Shown: piece after piece, positions 18,380 to 26,924 of the stretch | Numbering within the stretch: position 1 is the stretch's first letter | Layout of the letters: each line of letters starts with the position of its first letter | From: Chlorohelix sp037138995 | GTDB taxonomy: Bacteria > Chloroflexota > Chloroflexia > Chloroheliales > Chloroheliaceae | Assembly: GCF_037138995.1 (NCBI RefSeq) | Contig: NZ_JBAXHI010000002.1 | Span: forward strand, 124,001-188,000 | DNA: 64,000 nt | Direction: 5' to 3' | Notes under the pieces: generated by a model | Databases searched by the model: none | Told to the model about the DNA's origin: nothing | What the model saw: only the letters and a program-made list of their open reading frames with translations | Translations under genes and position numbers: made by a program

Positions 18380-19846
18380 ATGGAATCAAAACATACAAAT
18401 AAAAACCAAATAAAAATAGGTGGAAAATCGCCAATCTGGTTAGCGCAAAGTACCTCTGGTGAAATCAATCTTGGCAATTATATAAACAATACCGCAATCT
18501 TACTCATTTTCTACCTAGCAGATTGGAGTAACGTTTGCAGCGATGAATTGCCCTTATTGGAAGAAATGATTAAGCTCAGCGGGAATATAAAACTTAAAAC
18601 ATTTGGTATAAGTAAGGATAGCGTAGCCTCACATACCGCTTTTGCACATCAGGTTGGACTGGAACAAATCGTTTTAATCAGTGACCCTGACAATAATTTG
18701 GCGGCTACCTACGGTATGTTAACTGCCGATAATCAATATCAAAGAGCTACAGTATTAATTAATTTGGAAGGCTATGTACAGTGGATGAGCATAGAGCCTG
18801 AAATTAATCATGCACGCTCAATGGATGAGTTTGAGTATGCCTTAAATTTGGTGCGAGAATGGAGCGGCTATACCGAAGGTATTGAGAAGTGGCGTGCCGA
18901 AAGGCGTAAAGCCATGCAAATTCCGCGAGATAAGCCCCTTTCTACACCTACCAAATTGCAAGTGCGGTTTTGGGGTACGCGAGGTTCAATACCGGTTTCA
19001 GGAATAGATTACCAGCGTTACGGCGGTAATACCAGTTGTATCAGTGTAACAAGCGATACAGGGCATTTGTATATTTTTGATTGTGGCTCTGGCGCGAGAG
19101 AACTTGGAAATTATTTAATTTCGGATGATTGGTTGGAGGTAACAGGAAGCTCACAGCTTGCTGGTTATATTTTTCTGAGCCACACTCATTGGGATCACAT
19201 TCAAGGCTTTCCTTTCTTTAGCCCGGTCTTTAAACCGGGAAATCGCTTTAATATGCTTGGCTGGAGCAGTTGTTCACAAACTCTAAGGAGCATATTGGCA
19301 CGCCAAATGGAGCAAATCTATTTTCCAGTTAGCCTACATTCTCTACCATCAGAGCTTAACTTTTTTTCCATGCAAAATGGGGCTTATTTTTTGGATGGCG
19401 CGAAAGTGACGGGAACATTGCTAAAGCATCCTATCCCAAGCGCCGCTTATCGCCTTGAACTCAATAGTCGGAGTATTGTTTTCGCCACCGATCATGAACC
19501 ACTAAGTTTTTCTCAACCAAATCCAAACGAACTATTGGGCAACGATGTTATTGATGTCAATTTGCTAGAACTCGCCCACAACGCCGATATATTAGTCCAT
19601 GATGCCCAGTACACTTCTGCACAGTTAGAGCATAAAGTTGGATGGGGTCATAGTTCGCCCGAAGTTGCAGTTGATACCGCAGCAAGAGCAGGTGTCAAAA
19701 CATTGGTTTTATACCATCATGACCCCTCTAGTGACGATGATACTATTGACTTATTACTAGAGTTAGCTAATCATCGAAGGCAAATGATAGGGTTTAATGA
19801 GCTTAAGATTGTGGCTGCCAGAGATGGCATGACGTTGGAGTTATAG
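18380..19846 (+). CDS. Peroxiredoxin / metallo-beta-lactamase-fold fusion protein
   Basis: A 488-residue two-domain protein. Residues of about 10-165 form a thioredoxin-fold domain of the AhpC/TSA-BCP type: LIFYLADWSNVCSDEL carries a cysteine at the peroxidatic position, and GISKDSVASHTAFAHQ and YGML follow in family order. Residues of about 195-488 form an MBL-fold hydrolase: FWGTRGSIPV, YGGNTSC, the metal site SHTHWDHIQG near 268, and further metal-ligand candidates in ATDHEP and YHHDPSSDD. The likely work is reduction of a peroxide combined with hydrolysis of an unknown ester, cyclic nucleotide or sulfur compound. I chose the ATG over a TTG one codon earlier. The fusion is unusual; function of the second half is open. 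Confidence 0.85.
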   Translation: MESKHTNKNQIKIGGKSPIWLAQSTSGEINLGNYINNTAILLIFYLADWSNVCSDELPLLEEMIKLSGNIKLKTFGISKDSVASHTAFAHQVGLEQIVLISDPDNNLAATYGMLTADNQYQRATVLINLEGYVQWMSIEPEINHARSMDEFEYALNLVREWSGYTEGIEKWRAERRKAMQIPRDKPLSTPTKLQVRFWGTRGSIPVSGIDYQRYGGNTSCISVTSDTGHLYIFDCGSGARELGNYLISDDWLEVTGSSQLAGYIFLSHTHWDHIQGFPFFSPVFKPGNRFNMLGWSSCSQTLRSILARQMEQIYFPVSLHSLPSELNFFSMQNGAYFLDGAKVTGTLLKHPIPSAAYRLELNSRSIVFATDHEPLSFSQPNPNELLGNDVIDVNLLELAHNADILVHDAQYTSAQLEHKVGWGHSSPEVAVDTAARAGVKTLVLYHHDPSSDDDTIDLLLELANHRRQMIGFNELKIVAARDGMTLEL

Positions 19847-19938
19847 GGGCAATATTACTCTAGCCTTTCTAAGGCGTTTCAGTATTTAACAATTTGAACT
19901 TGCTACCCCATCTGAAATTTTACAGTTTCTGGCTAAAA

Positions 19939-19981
19939 AACAAAGAACGATGAGAGAATTACACTCGCACCGTTCTTTGTT
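19939..19981 (-). terminator. Terminator for the lipoprotein gene
   Basis: Arms AACAAAGAACG (19939-19949) and CGTTCTTTGTT (19971-19981) pair perfectly around a 21-base loop. Read on the minus strand the hairpin is followed by a run of T residues. It lies between two convergent genes. Confidence 0.75.
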
Positions 19982-20010
19982 AGAATATTTCCAAAACCAG
20001 TGTTAGCCTT

Positions 20011-21258
20011 TTATCGAGGCGCAGCGGGAGTAGCAGCGCCCGTAATAGGCGCGACTGTACCAGTGGTAGAGCCACCCGCAGCGGTTGTACCTGCTATCGG
20101 ACTACCGGGATAATAGAGCGATGGCACTTTAACTGGTGTAGTTATTCCCAACTTTTTGTTGATAACATCGCCAAAGGCTTTGGCTATTTCCCGATGCCCT
20201 GATACGGTAAACCAGAAACCATCATCTATTGAAATATAGAATGCGTATTTGCCTAACTCTATTCCCGTAAGGTCAGCTACAAATACACGGGTAGGGTTTT
20301 TCTTTGCCACATTAGCAATAATATTATTGTAGTCTTGCTGCACCTTGCGTAATGCTTCAGGGGCGAAGCAGGGCTTGAAATACCACATCGAAGTTACATC
20401 CGGCGCATTACCTATAATAACCCTCGCTTTGGTATCTTTCAGCATGCGGTTCACGTAGAGATTGAGCGATTCTTCGTAGGCACGCTGGTAAATCGCCGGG
20501 TCGGTAGCGGGGTCAATCATTTGGATGGTGAGGTTATTTAAGACGTTCCAGAATAACACCAAATCTGGTCGGAAATCCACCATGCTGGTTTCCAAAAAAG
20601 TAGCGTCTGTTATTACTAGCGTCAATTGGGTATGGGTTCCAACAGGGGTTCGGATATATTGATTTACTGTTGCATCAAACCAAGCTCTTTCTTCGGCGCG
20701 TGTTGCCTGACCTGCAAAATCATACGGCACGGCAGTTTTAGTAATGCCTGCTGTCGGCATAGTAAGGAAAGCATTGCGGATGCACTGGTTGGTTATAGGG
20801 TACTCAAAGCCGTTATACACACTGGTAAAACCGGGAAAGTCTTGCTGAATCACACCTACTACATTTATTAGTGGCGCAGGAGTCGGTGGTATTGGCGTAT
20901 TGGTAGGCGGCGCAGGAGGCGGTGTATTGGTTGGCGTAGGCGGTATTGGAGTGCTGGTGGCAGGTGCTACCAAATCTTTGGTTGGAACAGGAGTACCCGC
21001 CCCTACTTCGGTTGGAGTTGGCAATATTAACGGTATTTCAGTTGGAGTTGGATTGATGATACGAGCCACCGTACCGGTTGTACCGGCAGTACCAATCAAC
21101 CTAACTGCGCCTGTAGGCGTTACTTGAGCCTGTATATAAGCAGAGTCATTTTGAGTTTGACTCGGAGGAGTAGTATCACTACAAGCGCCAGCGCTCAACA
21201 AAACGACAAATAATGTGAAAACCACCAGCACGCGATAGGCAAGTGTTTCAGGTTTCAT
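20011..21258 (-). CDS. Exported lipoprotein with Thr/Pro linker and SGNH-like hydrolase domain
   Basis: A 415-residue exported protein. I chose the ATG at 21258, which has GGGAG 5 bases before it, over one seven codons upstream. A signal peptide ends near residue 26 in LLSAGACSD, where the cysteine could be lipidated, although the lipobox is not canonical. Residues of about 60-130 are a low-complexity Pro/Thr linker (TPIPPTPTNTPPPAPP), common in Chloroflexota surface proteins. The rest looks like an SGNH/GDSL-type hydrolase: VIGNAPDVTS, DYNNIIANVAKK, and a late SGHREIAKAFGDVI with a histidine at the expected catalytic place. The N-terminal GDS block is not clear, so activity is uncertain. Confidence 0.7.
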   Translation of the reverse strand: MKPETLAYRVLVVFTLFVVLLSAGACSDTTPPSQTQNDSAYIQAQVTPTGAVRLIGTAGTTGTVARIINPTPTEIPLILPTPTEVGAGTPVPTKDLVAPATSTPIPPTPTNTPPPAPPTNTPIPPTPAPLINVVGVIQQDFPGFTSVYNGFEYPITNQCIRNAFLTMPTAGITKTAVPYDFAGQATRAEERAWFDATVNQYIRTPVGTHTQLTLVITDATFLETSMVDFRPDLVLFWNVLNNLTIQMIDPATDPAIYQRAYEESLNLYVNRMLKDTKARVIIGNAPDVTSMWYFKPCFAPEALRKVQQDYNNIIANVAKKNPTRVFVADLTGIELGKYAFYISIDDGFWFTVSGHREIAKAFGDVINKKLGITTPVKVPSLYYPGSPIAGTTAAGGSTTGTVAPITGAATPAAPR

Positions 21259-21673
21259 AGCCACTCCCGGTTTTGGCATTCAACGCGGTATGTACCGCCC
21301 CACAGGAAGAGACGCACAAACAGTCTGGAGTTAATTTTTATTATGACAAGTTCTGCACCATTATACATGTTATTGTCAAGTAAAGTCAACGTCTAAACAC
21401 AGTATTTCAGGGCTTTAATCAAGCCAAAACAGAAACAATAAATGTAAGTGTTCAGATTTAGGGTAAAGAAGGTTGAAAACCATCTGGCTTTGAGCGAATT
21501 TAGCCCACACAACTCCAACGCCTGCTAAAGGCTTTGACATTCCTGTTCACTCGGTCTAATTTTTTTCTGATTTTTATAACCGATTATCCTAACTCTGCAC
21601 ACTTATATTCCAGCCCGTTTTGTAAAATTATTCTTAGGTTTTTCACTATTCAGCGAGTGCTTTACCACCAAAG
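21259..21673. other. Intergenic region without recognised features
   Basis: About 415 AT-rich bases between two minus-strand genes. It should hold the promoter of the lipoprotein gene near its left end. I see no gene, repeat or strong hairpin in it. Confidence 0.5.
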
Positions 21674-23155
21674 TCAGCGCAACAAATGTTTCTGAATTTT
21701 GCCCATTGCGTTGCGTGGCAAGGCTTCCACAAAGGCAATCTGACGCGGCTTTTTATATGAGGCAAGGTTATCCTTGCAAAAGGCAATCACTATTTCTTCA
21801 CTCAGAGAAACATCATTTCGTACGATTGCTGCCGCTACCTTCTCGCCCATATCTGCATCCGGTAAGCCATAAACGGCTACTTCCGCGACACCGGGGCAGT
21901 TGTGCAAAACCTCTTCCACTTCACGCGGATACACATTGTAGCCCCCCGTGATAATCAATTCTTTAGCGCGTCCGTTGATGGTGTAATATCCGTCTTCACT
22001 CATTTGCCCTAAATCTCCGGTGCGAAACCAGCCATCCGCGCTAAAGCTTTCGGCGGTAGCTTCAGGCAGATTCCAATAGCCCTTGAATACATGCGAACCG
22101 CGTACCTCGATTTCGCCATCCGTACCGGGCAGTAGCGGCTGGCGAGTTTTCACATCTACCACCCGCGCTTCTTGACCGGGAAATGGCAAGCCCACCGTAC
22201 CGGGGCGACGTTCTCCCTCATAAGGGTTGGTCATATTCATGATAGTTTCGGTCATACCGTAGCGTTCCAGAATTGCTTGCCCAAAGACCTGTTTAAATTC
22301 CTCAAAAGTCTGTGCGCTCAGCGGTGCGCTCCCCGATACATATAAGCGCAAGGGTAAGGGCTTTTCAGCGCGTTGTACCGATTCCAAAAGCAAGCGCGTG
22401 TACATTGTTGGTACACCAAAAAACATAGAAAATTGCCCGGTCAGCAAGCTATCATAAACTTCAGTAGCATTGAAATGACGTTTTAGCTCTGCGCTCGCTC
22501 CCGAAGTGAGCGTGCCGTGTGCGCCAACCATCAAACCATGCGCGTGAAAAAGAGGCAGCGTTAGCAAAAGATGGTCATTTTCAGTCCAGCCCCATGTCTG
22601 TCGCAAAGACTCAATATTGGAAATCAGGTTGCGGTGTAGCAGCATTGCGCCTTTGCTACGCCCGGTTGTGCCGGAGGTATAGGCAAGTACCGCCAGTTCC
22701 TCACCTTGCCGTAAGCGTGGAGTAAAACTACCTTCGTTGGTAAGAAATTCCTCAAGAGCGGAACCAAGCGTTATTATCTTTTCCAGTTCTGGCAAATCAG
22801 GCTGTACTCTTTCGAGTTCGGACAACCGCTCTTGCTCGGTAAAACACAGACGCGCACCGCTATCTCTCAGAATATGGCGCAATTCTACCTGTTTGTAAGC
22901 AGTGTTTACCAGCGCTACCACGCCACCTACCATAAAAATACCCAGATATGCCGCCAGAAAATCCGGGCTATTTTCGAGAAATAGCGCAACCCGCTCGCCT
23001 TCTTCCAAGCCCCATTCCTGCAAGGCAGCACCAAAGCGGTGGGCGCGATTTGCCAAATCGGTATAGCTGAGGGATTGATTTTCAAAACTAAGGCATAATT
23101 TATTGGGGGATTTTTCGCAATTATTCAGAAACGCTTCAAGAATTGAGTCTGCCAT
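21674..23155 (-). CDS. Acyl-CoA synthetase (AMP-forming), MatB/FadD-like
   Basis: A 493-residue member of the ANL superfamily that activates a carboxylic acid to its CoA thioester through an acyl-adenylate. The ATP motif TSGTTGRSKGAM is near residue 160, YGMTETIMNM near 298, TGDLGQMSEDGYYTI near 388, and the C-terminal catalytic lysine in NAMGKIQK near 487. The segment LPLFHAHGLMVGAHGTL and the FFGVPTMYTRLL region resemble malonyl-CoA synthetase (MatB), so malonate or methylmalonate is a possible substrate; short or medium fatty acids are an alternative. It starts 6 bases after the gatD stop and is the last gene of the seven-gene minus-strand operon. Confidence 0.88.
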   Translation of the reverse strand: MADSILEAFLNNCEKSPNKLCLSFENQSLSYTDLANRAHRFGAALQEWGLEEGERVALFLENSPDFLAAYLGIFMVGGVVALVNTAYKQVELRHILRDSGARLCFTEQERLSELERVQPDLPELEKIITLGSALEEFLTNEGSFTPRLRQGEELAVLAYTSGTTGRSKGAMLLHRNLISNIESLRQTWGWTENDHLLLTLPLFHAHGLMVGAHGTLTSGASAELKRHFNATEVYDSLLTGQFSMFFGVPTMYTRLLLESVQRAEKPLPLRLYVSGSAPLSAQTFEEFKQVFGQAILERYGMTETIMNMTNPYEGERRPGTVGLPFPGQEARVVDVKTRQPLLPGTDGEIEVRGSHVFKGYWNLPEATAESFSADGWFRTGDLGQMSEDGYYTINGRAKELIITGGYNVYPREVEEVLHNCPGVAEVAVYGLPDADMGEKVAAAIVRNDVSLSEEIVIAFCKDNLASYKKPRQIAFVEALPRNAMGKIQKHLLR

Positions 23156-23160
23156 AGTTT

Positions 23161-23886
23161 CTAATGAGTCTCTTTTGCGCGTTTTATAGCGGCTGTATGT
23201 GCCTGCAACTCTATTTTATCATCCAGCGGTGGAAGCTCTACCTTTCCATAGCGCCGTTCCAACGCCTGAGTAATCAACAAATCAGCAAAGCGGGGGTTCT
23301 TTGGCAATAACGAACCGTGTAGGTAACAGCCATACACTTTACCCTGCACCGCCCCTTCAAAGCCATCCTGCCCGTTATTGCCATAGCCTACCACGCTCTT
23401 ACCAAGCGGACGTGCCTTTGCGCCGATATAGGATAAACCGCTGTGATTCTCAAAACCTACCAGCTCACCCCATTCTGTAGCCACTACCACATTGCCGATA
23501 AACCGCCGATTTCCTGCAACAGTATGCACATCGAGCGCACCGATACCGGGCAGTTTTGGACCATCGTCCGGTTGGTAATAATGCCCCATCAATTGATAGC
23601 CGCCACAGATATTGAGCGAAACCGCGCCATACTCGATGGCTTTTAGCAGCATTTCGCCTTTTTTGCCCTGCAAATCATCAGCTACAGCATATTGCTCGCG
23701 GTCTTGCCCGCCCCCGAAAAAGTACAAATCATATTTCTCAGGGTCAATCGAATCACCGATGGTTAGAGAAGAAACCGCCGCTTCAATACCTCGCATCTGG
23801 CAACGCTGTACCAGCGTAATGATATTTCCCCGATCCCCGTAAATATTCATCAGATCATGATACAAAAAAGCGATTTCGAGTTTCAT
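23161..23886 (-). CDS. gatD: Lipid II isoglutaminyl synthase, glutamine amidotransferase subunit
   Basis: GatD releases ammonia from glutamine and passes it to MurT, which amidates the D-glutamate of lipid II. The protein (241 residues) has the family features: an N-terminal LYHDLMNIYGDRGNI, FFGGGQDREQ, the nucleophile Cys94 in LNICGGYQLMGH, and the catalytic histidine in GCYLHGSLL near 188. I chose the ATG that overlaps the upstream stop as ATGA, because GatD proteins begin with a short M-x-L start; an ATG three codons earlier is possible. The overlap implies translational coupling to the small membrane protein gene. MurT is encoded two genes upstream in the same operon. Confidence 0.92.
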   Translation of the reverse strand: MKLEIAFLYHDLMNIYGDRGNIITLVQRCQMRGIEAAVSSLTIGDSIDPEKYDLYFFGGGQDREQYAVADDLQGKKGEMLLKAIEYGAVSLNICGGYQLMGHYYQPDDGPKLPGIGALDVHTVAGNRRFIGNVVVATEWGELVGFENHSGLSYIGAKARPLGKSVVGYGNNGQDGFEGAVQGKVYGCYLHGSLLPKNPRFADLLITQALERRYGKVELPPLDDKIELQAHTAAIKRAKETH

Positions 23887-24215
23887 TTCCACCATACCAG
23901 ATATATCATCAAAGCAATTATTGCCAATAATACCAAGAAAGTAATAATCCCAACCGTTACTTCAACTGCGGTGGTATTTGCGCCAGTACGTACAGGTGGC
24001 ATAGGCTTATTAGCAGCGTCCACTGCCCCAATGGGCGTGGGCTGGTAAGAATAAGCGGGTTGAGGGGCAGTTACAGGCGGAGGCTGGTAGCTATAAACCG
24101 GTTGAGCAGCAGGTTGCGGCTGATAAGTGTAAGTTGTCGGAGGGTCATACGGCGTATCCTCAACGGCTATTGGAAAGGGATAATCTATATCTTCAGGTTT
24201 ATTTTCTTGTGACAT
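23883..24215 (-). CDS. Small Pro/Tyr-rich single-pass membrane protein
   Basis: A 110-residue protein placed between murT and gatD. The N-terminal two thirds is rich in Pro, Tyr and Gln, with near-repeats of the type PVYSYQPP / PAYSYQPT; one hydrophobic helix (about residues 82-106) ends in a short positively charged LVWWK tail. The ATG at 24215 has GGAG 8 bases upstream and was preferred to a TTG further out. Its stop overlaps the gatD start. The layout suggests a membrane tether or scaffold for the lipid II amidation enzymes, but this is inference from position; no family is recognised. Confidence 0.75.
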   Translation of the reverse strand: MSQENKPEDIDYPFPIAVEDTPYDPPTTYTYQPQPAAQPVYSYQPPPVTAPQPAYSYQPTPIGAVDAANKPMPPVRTGANTTAVEVTVGIITFLVLLAIIALMIYLVWWK

Positions 24216-24262
24216 ACTTACTTCTCCTGACAATTAGGGGTGAAACTAACGCTACCCCGTTT

Positions 24263-25651
24263 TTACTCCTCCCAGAAAGGCACAACCAGCCCTTTCTTTT
24301 GCAAAATCTCGCGAAGTTGTAACATCGCGGTATAGGTAGGAGTTATGTAAAGTGTTTCATTGGGTTTGAGACGGTCAATTGCTTCATCCAACGCCCTGCT
24401 AATATCTTCTTCCGCGCAAATTAGAGCAGGCGTAACTCCGGCGTATTTCAGGCGCAACGCCATATCATAGGCGCGGATGCCGCCGGTATATAGCCATTCC
24501 ACCCGGTCTTGCAATATCTCGAAGTCCACATCCCAAATCCAACTTACATCGCGACCATCGGCTATCAAGTCATTTAACAACGCCATAAGCCGCAATTTGC
24601 CGGGAGACTGGAGCAACATCCGCAAAACTTCGTTAAAGCCTACCGGATTCTTGACCAACGCCAACAGCAGCGTGCGCCCTTGCGTTAGTGAAATACGCTC
24701 GATTCGCCCGAAAGCGGCTTTGAAGCTTTCCAAACCTCGGCGGATATTTTCAGGCGCAATGCCGAGAGCAATACAAGCGGTGGCTGCTCCAATAGCATTA
24801 TAAACATTGTACAAGCCCGGAACGCCCACCCGCAAATCGAGACGTTGCTCCTCAAATTCCAGCACGAAAGCCGAGCCATCCGTACCTTCCAAACGCACTT
24901 CACGCGCTGTAAAATGCGGCACAGGTCGGGCAAAATCGCAGTTTGGACAGCGATAATGCCCCATATGTGAAATATAGATTGCCGAATATTGGAGAGGGGT
25001 AGCGCACACAATACATTTGGAGGCATCTACCGCATGCTGTAAATGTTCTCGACTTTGTTCGGGTGCATCTAAACCATAGTAAAGAACGCGCACGCCTTCA
25101 GGCGCAAACTTGCCAAGATATGCCACTGAGGGGTCATCTGCATTGAGTACTAAAAAAGTTCCCGGCTGTAATTTTTTTATCGCTGCAACCCAGCGTTGCC
25201 TGATAGTCTCGATTTCCCCATACCGATCCAATTGGTCACGGAAAAGATTGTTCATCAACACCAAACGCGGCATAATTTCGGTAGTTGCCTGTGGGAAAAC
25301 GGCTTCATCTACCTCGAAAAGACCCATATCGGCTTCGAGCTTTCCAGTGAAGGAGGCTTGGGAAAGAAGCGTGCTAGTCAAACCGCGAATCAGGTTTGAG
25401 CCGCTACGGTTATTGACAGTTTTTAATCCGGCGCTGGATAGAATCGAAGAAAAAAGGCGGGTAGTAGTGGTCTTACCATTTGTGCCTGTTACCAGCGCAG
25501 AGCCTCCGGGGAATCGCGCCGTCATTCCGGTCAGGATATGAGGGTCAAGGCGGTGTGCTACAAGACCGGGGAGTGCCGTACCGCCACGCCGAGCAAGCCG
25601 CAAAACTTCGAGGATGGTTTTGCCACCTGTGATTGCTAGGATTTGCCGCAA
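24263..25651 (-). CDS. murT: Lipid II isoglutaminyl synthase, Mur-ligase subunit
   Basis: MurT is the ATP-dependent partner of GatD and amidates the alpha-carboxyl of D-Glu in lipid II. The 462-residue protein has the Mur-ligase P-loop TGTNGKTTTT at residues 55-64, VDEAVFPQ near 114, the lid NNLFRDQLDRYGE near 134, and a four-cysteine zinc ribbon inserted at about 210-232 (KCIVCATP ... YRCPNCDF), which is specific to MurT. The C-terminal DUF1727-type region (about 330-450) completes it. The TTG start has GAGG inside the end of the upstream gene, the two genes lying head to tail without a gap. Confidence 0.93.
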   Translation of the reverse strand: MRQILAITGGKTILEVLRLARRGGTALPGLVAHRLDPHILTGMTARFPGGSALVTGTNGKTTTTRLFSSILSSAGLKTVNNRSGSNLIRGLTSTLLSQASFTGKLEADMGLFEVDEAVFPQATTEIMPRLVLMNNLFRDQLDRYGEIETIRQRWVAAIKKLQPGTFLVLNADDPSVAYLGKFAPEGVRVLYYGLDAPEQSREHLQHAVDASKCIVCATPLQYSAIYISHMGHYRCPNCDFARPVPHFTAREVRLEGTDGSAFVLEFEEQRLDLRVGVPGLYNVYNAIGAATACIALGIAPENIRRGLESFKAAFGRIERISLTQGRTLLLALVKNPVGFNEVLRMLLQSPGKLRLMALLNDLIADGRDVSWIWDVDFEILQDRVEWLYTGGIRAYDMALRLKYAGVTPALICAEEDISRALDEAIDRLKPNETLYITPTYTAMLQLREILQKKGLVVPFWEE

Positions 25652-25653
25652 AA

Positions 25654-26202
25654 TCAGATGTCCTCGTCGTACTCGATAATATCTACTTCGCCCAGCAACT
25701 CACCAATGAAAATAGCAATATCCTGTTTTTTCTCATCTTCACCATCTAGAATCTTTTCGTACCAGTCCAAATATGCCGGGTCAACATCCAGTGAAATTAG
25801 ACTCGCCAACATTGTGGCAATATACTCAGACTGTGCATGCCCGGCTTGCTGCCACCACTTGCCCTCTTGCCAGTGCGCGGGAAGTTGTTTAATAAGCCAA
25901 GACGAAATTTCGCCGCGCCCATCCTGAGCCAGCAAAAGAGCAAGGGTGGTTTGTTCCTGTTTATCGGTAGATTTGAAAAGTTGCTCGGTTAATACAGCAT
26001 AAGCGGCATCGGTTTCAATTGAGCTTAACGCTGAATACAGCACCTCTCGGTCTTGTTCGGCGTTACGCAATGCTTTAACAAGCGCTGGAATAGCCGAGTC
26101 GCCCAAATGCACCAACCGCTCAAACGCATCCGCCACATCAGCTTCACTCGAAAGTTGAGAGATTAATTTTTCAAGGTTGGCGGAGCTATCTTTAGTTACC
26201 AT
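25654..26202 (-). CDS. HEAT-repeat-like hypothetical protein
   Basis: A 182-residue acidic, all-helical protein. Segments such as AFERLVHLGDSAIPALVKALRN and SALSSIETDAAYAVLTEQLF have the helix-turn-helix pattern of HEAT repeats, which bind other proteins. The C-terminus ends in a very acidic tail. AAAGGT precedes the ATG. It sits between the zinc-ribbon gene and murT in a tight operon (12 bases and 2 bases away). No catalytic motif is visible; a scaffold role is likely but unproven. Confidence 0.7.
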   Translation of the reverse strand: MVTKDSSANLEKLISQLSSEADVADAFERLVHLGDSAIPALVKALRNAEQDREVLYSALSSIETDAAYAVLTEQLFKSTDKQEQTTLALLLAQDGRGEISSWLIKQLPAHWQEGKWWQQAGHAQSEYIATMLASLISLDVDPAYLDWYEKILDGEDEKKQDIAIFIGELLGEVDIIEYDEDI

Positions 26203-26214
26203 CTCAGATTACCT

Positions 26215-26919
26215 TTACGACAAATATAGAATCCGCCCGCAGCTTGGGCAGGTTATAATAACAATCGGGCTTTTCAAATCTCGCTGCTTAGAAAGTGGTA
26301 TATCAACCCGGCATTTACCGCAAATTTTGCCCATCAGTAGTTCGGCAACTGCCACACCTTGTTTCTGAGCGCGTAGCTTTTCATATAATGGTAGATCGGA
26401 GGGCGCTATTTTTTTGACCTGTTTTTCTCGTTCAGGTTGCAACACGCTCAGTTCTTTTTTAAGCTTAGTCAATTCTTGCGTTAAAGGAATTAGCGACTTT
26501 TCACGTTCAGATTCTACTGTCGCAAGCTTTTGTCTCACAACTTCCAGCGTTTTTTCAGCTTCCTCTACTTCTAGCATCACTTCAACGCTGCTATCCTCAA
26601 GTTCGGCTCGCCGCTTACGGAAGGTATCTATTTCATTCTGAGCCGATTTCATTTCCTTAGCGCCTTTGATCTGACCATCGTACAATTTTTTTTCTAAATC
26701 GGTAGCATGTTTCTCGGCTGTTTGTGTTTCAAATTCTAGGTCTTTTAACTTTATGCGCTCTTTACGTAGCGCGTTATCTGAGTCAGAAACCGCTTGACGA
26801 GCAGCCTCAAGCATTGATTTATCTAACAAGGTCGTTTCAATATTCGCAATATTGATATGATGGCGATCAATATTCGTATCTATCTGTTGAAGTTCAAAAA
26901 GTGGTGTAACCCTACTCAT
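26215..26919 (-). CDS. Coiled-coil protein with C4 zinc ribbon (CdsZ/DUF164 type)
   Basis: A 234-residue protein made of a long coiled coil (about residues 5-175, heptads rich in Glu, Lys and Leu) and a C-terminal zinc ribbon with cysteine pairs CGKC and CPSC near residues 198-201 and 223-226. The GAKEMKSAQNEIDTFRKRRA stretch in the middle of the coil is characteristic of this widespread bacterial family, whose members have been linked to RNase H-like or nucleic-acid partners, but whose role is poorly known. GGAG lies before the ATG and the upstream coiled-coil gene ends 5 bases away. Confidence 0.85.
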   Translation of the reverse strand: MSRVTPLFELQQIDTNIDRHHINIANIETTLLDKSMLEAARQAVSDSDNALRKERIKLKDLEFETQTAEKHATDLEKKLYDGQIKGAKEMKSAQNEIDTFRKRRAELEDSSVEVMLEVEEAEKTLEVVRQKLATVESEREKSLIPLTQELTKLKKELSVLQPEREKQVKKIAPSDLPLYEKLRAQKQGVAVAELLMGKICGKCRVDIPLSKQRDLKSPIVIITCPSCGRILYLS

Positions 26920-26924
26920 CCCGG

